This document shows, one piece after another, positions 7,054-10,223 of a stretch of 10,223 nucleotides of DNA. The translations under genes were made by a program, and so were the position numbers. Within the stretch, counting starts at the first letter, position 1; each line of letters opens with the position of its first letter. The notes under the pieces are model-generated. The model saw only the letters and a program-made list of their open reading frames with translations, had not been told where the DNA came from and did not search any database. Source of the stretch: Spirochaetaceae bacterium (GTDB lineage: Bacteria; Spirochaetota; Spirochaetia; Treponematales; Breznakiellaceae). The stretch spans positions 1 to 10,223 of the forward strand of contig JAIRYB010000089.1 in the NCBI GenBank assembly GCA_031267955.1, in the 5' to 3' direction.

Positions 7054-7596
7054 ATGATTATTCTGATAACAGGCGGCATCAAGTCGGGCAAATCCCGGCG
7101 CGCCCTGGAACTGGCCCTTGAATGGCAGTTCCCCGTTTCTTTTATCGCCACGGCGGAAGCCCTGGACAACGAGATGAAGGAGCGGATCGCGAGGCACAGG
7201 GAAGAACGGGCCCGCCTGGCAGATCGGAGTACCGGCGGCGTTTCCGGGGAAGGGATCGGGTTTGCCACTGTCGAAGAACCCCTGGAACTGGACCGGGCCG
7301 CGGGGGAGGCGGGGGAACGCGCCGTGGTGGACTGTATTCCCATGTGGATAAACAACCTTATGTACTACAGGCGGGAAGATGACTTTAGCCGGATACTCGG
7401 AGGCTTTGTCGCGGGTATGCGCGAAAATATGCGCGGCTGCATCGTCGTCACAAACGAAACCGGGCTTGGCAATGTGCCTTTCGATGAAGCTACACGGCGC
7501 TACAACCTGCTCCTCGCGGAGGCCAACAGAAAAATCGCCGCCGCTGCGGACAGGGTGGAACTCATGGTTTCCGGTATCCCCCTCAGGATAAAATGA
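7054..7596 (+). CDS. cobU: Adenosylcobinamide kinase / adenosylcobinamide-phosphate guanylyltransferase
   Basis: This 180-residue cytoplasmic enzyme phosphorylates adenosylcobinamide and then transfers GMP to make AdoCbi-GDP. Seen in the sequence: P-loop GGIKSGKS at 7-14, RIARHREER at 44-52 with H48 at the position of the guanylylated histidine of Salmonella CobU, VDCIPMWINNL at 92-102, and NETGLGNVP, the conserved NExGxGxVP motif. The stretch between H48 and the EEP motif (74-76) is about a dozen residues longer than I expect, because of a Gly/Ser-rich insertion. The start at 7054 is preferred to the ATG at 7039, because GGGGAGGGG (7041-7049) is then a well-placed ribosome site and the P-loop sits at the usual distance from the N-terminus. 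It overlaps cbiR by 4 nt (ATGA). Confidence 0.92.
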   Translation: MIILITGGIKSGKSRRALELALEWQFPVSFIATAEALDNEMKERIARHREERARLADRSTGGVSGEGIGFATVEEPLELDRAAGEAGERAVVDCIPMWINNLMYYRREDDFSRILGGFVAGMRENMRGCIVVTNETGLGNVPFDEATRRYNLLLAEANRKIAAAADRVELMVSGIPLRIK

Positions 7597-8288
7597 TGGT
7601 GATCAGCGTCCCCTCCTGGGTTATTCCCGGCACGTACCTGGAAAACCTCCGCTTTCTTGAAGACAAAGACGAAGTTTCCGGGGTAGAATTACTGTTTTTT
7701 CTCTACGACGGTGAAATCAAAGAAATGCTCGACAGCGAATGGGAAGGTATACTGCGGTACCGGGAGCGCTTTACCTTTACCGCGCATCTGCCGGATTCGC
7801 TGCTTCCCCGGCACAGGGAGCTTGTGGAACGCCTCGCGCCCTTTGCGCGCCATTTTATCGCGCATCCGGGCCCCCCCGAAAAAGCGGCGGAATTGGCTGC
7901 CCTTGTCAACGGCTGGGCCGCCGAATTCCCGCGCTGCCGCTTCCTCCTTGAAAACACCAACCCCGGCCTGCTCGAGGCGCTGCTGCCCCATCTGGACAAA
8001 GGCGCGGGGCTTTGCATGGACACGGGCCACCTCATCCTGGAAGGGGCGGACCCGGCGGCGCGCTTTGCCGAAAACCGCGGGCGTATCGCGGAAATCCACC
8101 TGCACGGCGTTGACAAAGACAAGGCGGCCCTTGACGGGAAGCTCCCGGACCACCGGCCCGTCGCGGCGGAAGCGGACTGGTTCGGAAGGCTCCGGCCGCT
8201 TCTGGATAAATTTAACGGGGTTATAAACATGGAGGTGTTTTCCTGGGAAGAGGCGCGGGAAAGCATAGCCGTGTTTTTAGCAAAATGA
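7593..8288 (+). CDS. cbiR: Cobamide-remodelling hydrolase, CbiR-like (AP endonuclease 2 / TIM-barrel family)
   Basis: This 231-residue protein has the pattern of the xylose isomerase-like TIM-barrel family, with likely metal ligands spaced along the strands: H65 (AHLPD), H91 (AHPG), E120 (LLENTN), D143 and H146 (MDTGH), H169/H171 (EIHLHG) and E214 (NMEVF). CbiR, described from Akkermansia muciniphila, belongs to this superfamily. It cleaves the nucleotide loop of cobamides so that the lower ligand can be exchanged. I assign CbiR from the fold, the size and the place between cobU and cobT; the family also contains DNA-repair and sugar enzymes, which would make little sense here. It would feed cobinamide-type product to CobU. 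ATG codons at 7593 and 7596 are both possible starts. A 37-nt gap separates it from cobT. Confidence 0.75.
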   Translation: MMVISVPSWVIPGTYLENLRFLEDKDEVSGVELLFFLYDGEIKEMLDSEWEGILRYRERFTFTAHLPDSLLPRHRELVERLAPFARHFIAHPGPPEKAAELAALVNGWAAEFPRCRFLLENTNPGLLEALLPHLDKGAGLCMDTGHLILEGADPAARFAENRGRIAEIHLHGVDKDKAALDGKLPDHRPVAAEADWFGRLRPLLDKFNGVINMEVFSWEEARESIAVFLAK

Positions 8289-8294
8289 ACTACA

Positions 8295-8309
8295 GCAGCG
8301 CTAAGCTGC
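8295..8309 (+). other. Small inverted repeat between cbiR and cobT
   Basis: GCAGC (8295-8299) and GCTGC (8305-8309) can form a five-base-pair hairpin with a five-base loop. It ends 4 nt before the cobT ribosome site AGGAGGT (8314-8320). No T tract follows, so it is not a terminator. It could affect mRNA stability or be chance. Confidence 0.25.
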
Positions 8310-8325
8310 CAACAGGAGGTTTTTT

Positions 8326-9375
8326 ATGAAAGATATAAAAAAGGCTATGGAAGAACATCTGGACGATCTGACAAAGCCCAGGGGCAGCCTGGGAAAACTT
8401 GAAACGTACTGCGTAAAAATGGCGGAAATCCAGCAGCGCGTTCCCCCGGAAATTAAAAAAAAGGGAATCTACGTTTTCGCGGGGGATCACGGTATCGCGT
8501 CCTGCGGGGTATCCCTTTATCCCCAGGAGGTAACCCGGCAGATGGCGCTGAATATTCTCGCGGGAGGGGCGGGCATCAACGCCCTGGCAGGCGGGACCGG
8601 CTGGGAAATAACCCTGGTGGACGCCGGAATCATGGGGGACGATTTCCCCCCGGACAACGAGCTTAAAGCGGTCTGTTCGTTTGTACGGGCGCGGATAGGG
8701 CGCGGGACCAAAAACAGTTTCGAGGAGGCCGCCATGACCGCAGCGGAAACAGAACAGGCCCTGGACCGGGGCAGGGCCCTGGCGGAAGACGCGGCGGACA
8801 GGAAGATCGATCTCGCCGCCATTGGGGATCTGGGCATAGGCAACACTACCACCGCCGCCGCGATGCTGGTCGCCGCGGGCTTTCAGGCGGAAGACATGGT
8901 CGACCGGGGTACGGGCATTGACAGCGCCATGCTGGAACACAAAAGAGACGTAGTCCGCGAGGCGGTAAAAAGGCGCAACGCCCCTTCAAAAGACGGAAAG
9001 GCGATACTGCAAAACCTGGGCTCTTTCGATTTCGCGATGATGGCCGGTTTTATCCTGGGCCTTGAAAACAAGGGTATAGGCTGCGTCCTCGACGGGTTCC
9101 CCGTCACCGCGGCCGCCTATATGGCGTACCTCATCAACCTGCCGGTGCGGAACTGGCTCTTCGCCGGGCATCTTTCCAAGGTAGTGGGGCACCGGCCGCT
9201 GCTCAATCACATGGGCCTTGACCCCGTCGTTGACCTTGACATGCGGCTCGGGGAAGGCACCGGCGCGGTGATCGGCGGGCACATTGTCGAGCTGGGGGTA
9301 AAAGCCGCGCGGGAGATGGCCTCTTTTTCAAGCGCCCATGTCAGCGATGCGGAAAAGGCCGAGGAGAAGTACTAG
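8326..9375 (+). CDS. cobT: Nicotinate-nucleotide:benzimidazole phosphoribosyltransferase
   Basis: CobT activates the lower-ligand base, forming alpha-ribazole phosphate (or an analogue) from the base and nicotinate mononucleotide. The 349-residue length is normal. Motifs are clear: LTKPRGSLGKLE at 15-26, AGDHGIA at 52-58, YPQEVTRQM, GDLGIGNTTT at 167-176, DGFPVTAAAY, and RLGEGTG near the C-terminus with E310 at the place of the catalytic glutamate (E317 in Salmonella). The gene has the strongest ribosome site of the cluster, AGGAGGT at 8314-8320. Its stop shares one base with the cobS GTG start. CobT is fairly permissive about the base, so the lower ligand made by this organism cannot be read from the sequence. 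Confidence 0.96.
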   Translation: MKDIKKAMEEHLDDLTKPRGSLGKLETYCVKMAEIQQRVPPEIKKKGIYVFAGDHGIASCGVSLYPQEVTRQMALNILAGGAGINALAGGTGWEITLVDAGIMGDDFPPDNELKAVCSFVRARIGRGTKNSFEEAAMTAAETEQALDRGRALAEDAADRKIDLAAIGDLGIGNTTTAAAMLVAAGFQAEDMVDRGTGIDSAMLEHKRDVVREAVKRRNAPSKDGKAILQNLGSFDFAMMAGFILGLENKGIGCVLDGFPVTAAAYMAYLINLPVRNWLFAGHLSKVVGHRPLLNHMGLDPVVDLDMRLGEGTGAVIGGHIVELGVKAAREMASFSSAHVSDAEKAEEKY

Positions 9376-10223
9376 TGGGAAAGGCGGGGGATCGCTTTCT
9401 TTCAACCCTGAGCATGGTCTCGCGAATTCCAATAAAAACGCGCTTCAGCTTTGACCCCTCCCGGATGGATTACTGGCTCCCGGTAACCGGCGTCTTTCCC
9501 GCGTTACTGGTATTACTGTTATTCGCCTGCTTTTCTTTTTTTGGAACCGATCCCTTCGCCGCCGCAGTAGTGACGCTCGTAGCGCAGTACCTCTGTTTCA
9601 ACCTGTTTCATCTGGACGGCCTTATGGATACCGCCGACGCCTTCCTGGGAACGGCGGACAGGGAAAAACGGCTCTCCGTATTAAAAGATTCCCGCATAGG
9701 CGTCTACGGCTTTTTCGCGGGTTTCGCCGCCCTCTCCCTGAAAACAGCGTTTCTGCGCCTTGTTTTTGCCATGGGTACGCCGCCTCATTCCGGATTTTTT
9801 CCCGGCAATTTCCCGCTTCCCCTGGTCTTTCCCGCCTTCCCCCTGTTCGGCAGATTCAGCGCGGCGCTTGTCCCCTGCATGGCGAAGCCCGCGTCCCCCG
9901 GCGGCCTGGGGGCAATGGCAAAAGATTCCCGGCCCGCCCGCTGTATTGCCGGAATTATTACGGCGCTCGCCTGTTTCGGCCTCTGCGTCTTTGGCTGGGC
10001 CTTGCTGGCGGCTCCGTTGGCAGCCCCATTGGTAGCCGCTGTTCCGGGCCGATCTGCCGCGGCCGGCTGGTTCCCCCTCCCCGGAGCAGTGCCGCCCCTC
10101 CTGCCCGCCGTTCTGCCGCCGCTTGTTTACATCGGCCTCTGCCTGATCCTGATAAGCCCGCTCACCGCGCTGTTCTACGCCCGGCTCTACCGGAATTCCC
10201 TGGGCGGCTATACCGGCGACGCG
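9375..10223 (+). CDS. cobS: Cobamide synthase (AdoCbi-GDP ribazoletransferase), partial at the window edge
   Basis: This integral-membrane enzyme joins AdoCbi-GDP to the activated lower-ligand nucleotide, the last assembly step. The reading frame is open to the edge (283 residues seen). It begins at GTG 9375, which follows GAGGAG (9361-9366) by 8 nt and overlaps the cobT stop by one base. An ATG at 9414 is a weaker alternative. Motifs: RIPIKTRF at 17-24 (family: TRIP), HLDGLMDTAD at 79-88, KDSRIGVYG at 104-112 and SLGGYTGD up to residue 282. The last motif lies about 50 residues later than I expect, because of an Ala/Pro-rich, hydrophobic stretch at about 211-250. Only the C-terminal end is missing. 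Confidence 0.92.
   Translation, partial: MGKAGDRFLSTLSMVSRIPIKTRFSFDPSRMDYWLPVTGVFPALLVLLLFACFSFFGTDPFAAAVVTLVAQYLCFNLFHLDGLMDTADAFLGTADREKRLSVLKDSRIGVYGFFAGFAALSLKTAFLRLVFAMGTPPHSGFFPGNFPLPLVFPAFPLFGRFSAALVPCMAKPASPGGLGAMAKDSRPARCIAGIITALACFGLCVFGWALLAAPLAAPLVAAVPGRSAAAGWFPLPGAVPPLLPAVLPPLVYIGLCLILISPLTALFYARLYRNSLGGYTGDA

Noticed and set aside
7689..8266. Long antisense reading frames opposite cbiR
   Set aside because: They are shadows of GC-rich coding sequence on the plus strand, with no ribosome site and no recognisable motifs.

Overview
The window is one dense plus-strand gene cluster for taking up, remodelling and rebuilding corrinoids (vitamin B12-type cofactors). Embedded in it is a nitrogenase-like enzyme that I do not recognise from any characterised pathway. 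The source looks like a Gram-negative-type anaerobe. The transporter's binding protein is a lipoprotein, the nitrogenase-like proteins carry oxygen-sensitive Fe-S cysteine sets, and base composition is GC-rich, judged by eye. A host-associated or sediment spirochaete or similar anaerobe would fit, but the sequence alone does not prove the phylum.

Layout. Bases 1-240 are a leader. It opens with the 3' end of a cobalamin riboswitch (B12 box at about 7-20), whose body lies outside the window. A hairpin and a terminator/antiterminator pair follow and could be the switch's expression platform. Block 1 (241-7011) contains a shortened PduO-type cobalamin adenosyltransferase-like protein, btuF, btuC and btuD, then a NifH-NifD fusion protein and a NifK-like protein. 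Five of these genes start inside, or at the stop codon of, the gene before; only btuD has a 13-nt gap. Block 2 (7054 to the window end) contains cobU, cbiR, cobT and cobS; cobS runs off the right edge. A 42-nt gap with a possible extended -10 promoter separates the blocks.

How it fits together. BtuFCD would import corrinoids. CbiR would cut off an unsuitable lower ligand. CobU would activate the resulting cobinamide (phosphate) to the GDP form. CobT would prepare a new lower-ligand nucleotide and CobS would join the two, which makes a nearly complete remodelling route. The adenosyltransferase-like protein and the nitrogenase-like pair sit on the uptake side of the operon. The cysteine pattern of the pair (three in the D-like part, one in the K-like protein, no FeMo-cofactor ligands) resembles the tetrapyrrole reductases DPOR and COR rather than nitrogenase. 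My inference is an ATP-driven, low-potential corrinoid reductase. It might make Co(I) for adenosylation, remove an upper ligand, or reduce the macrocycle. This system, and the fusion of the Fe protein to the catalytic subunit, are the main things to follow up.
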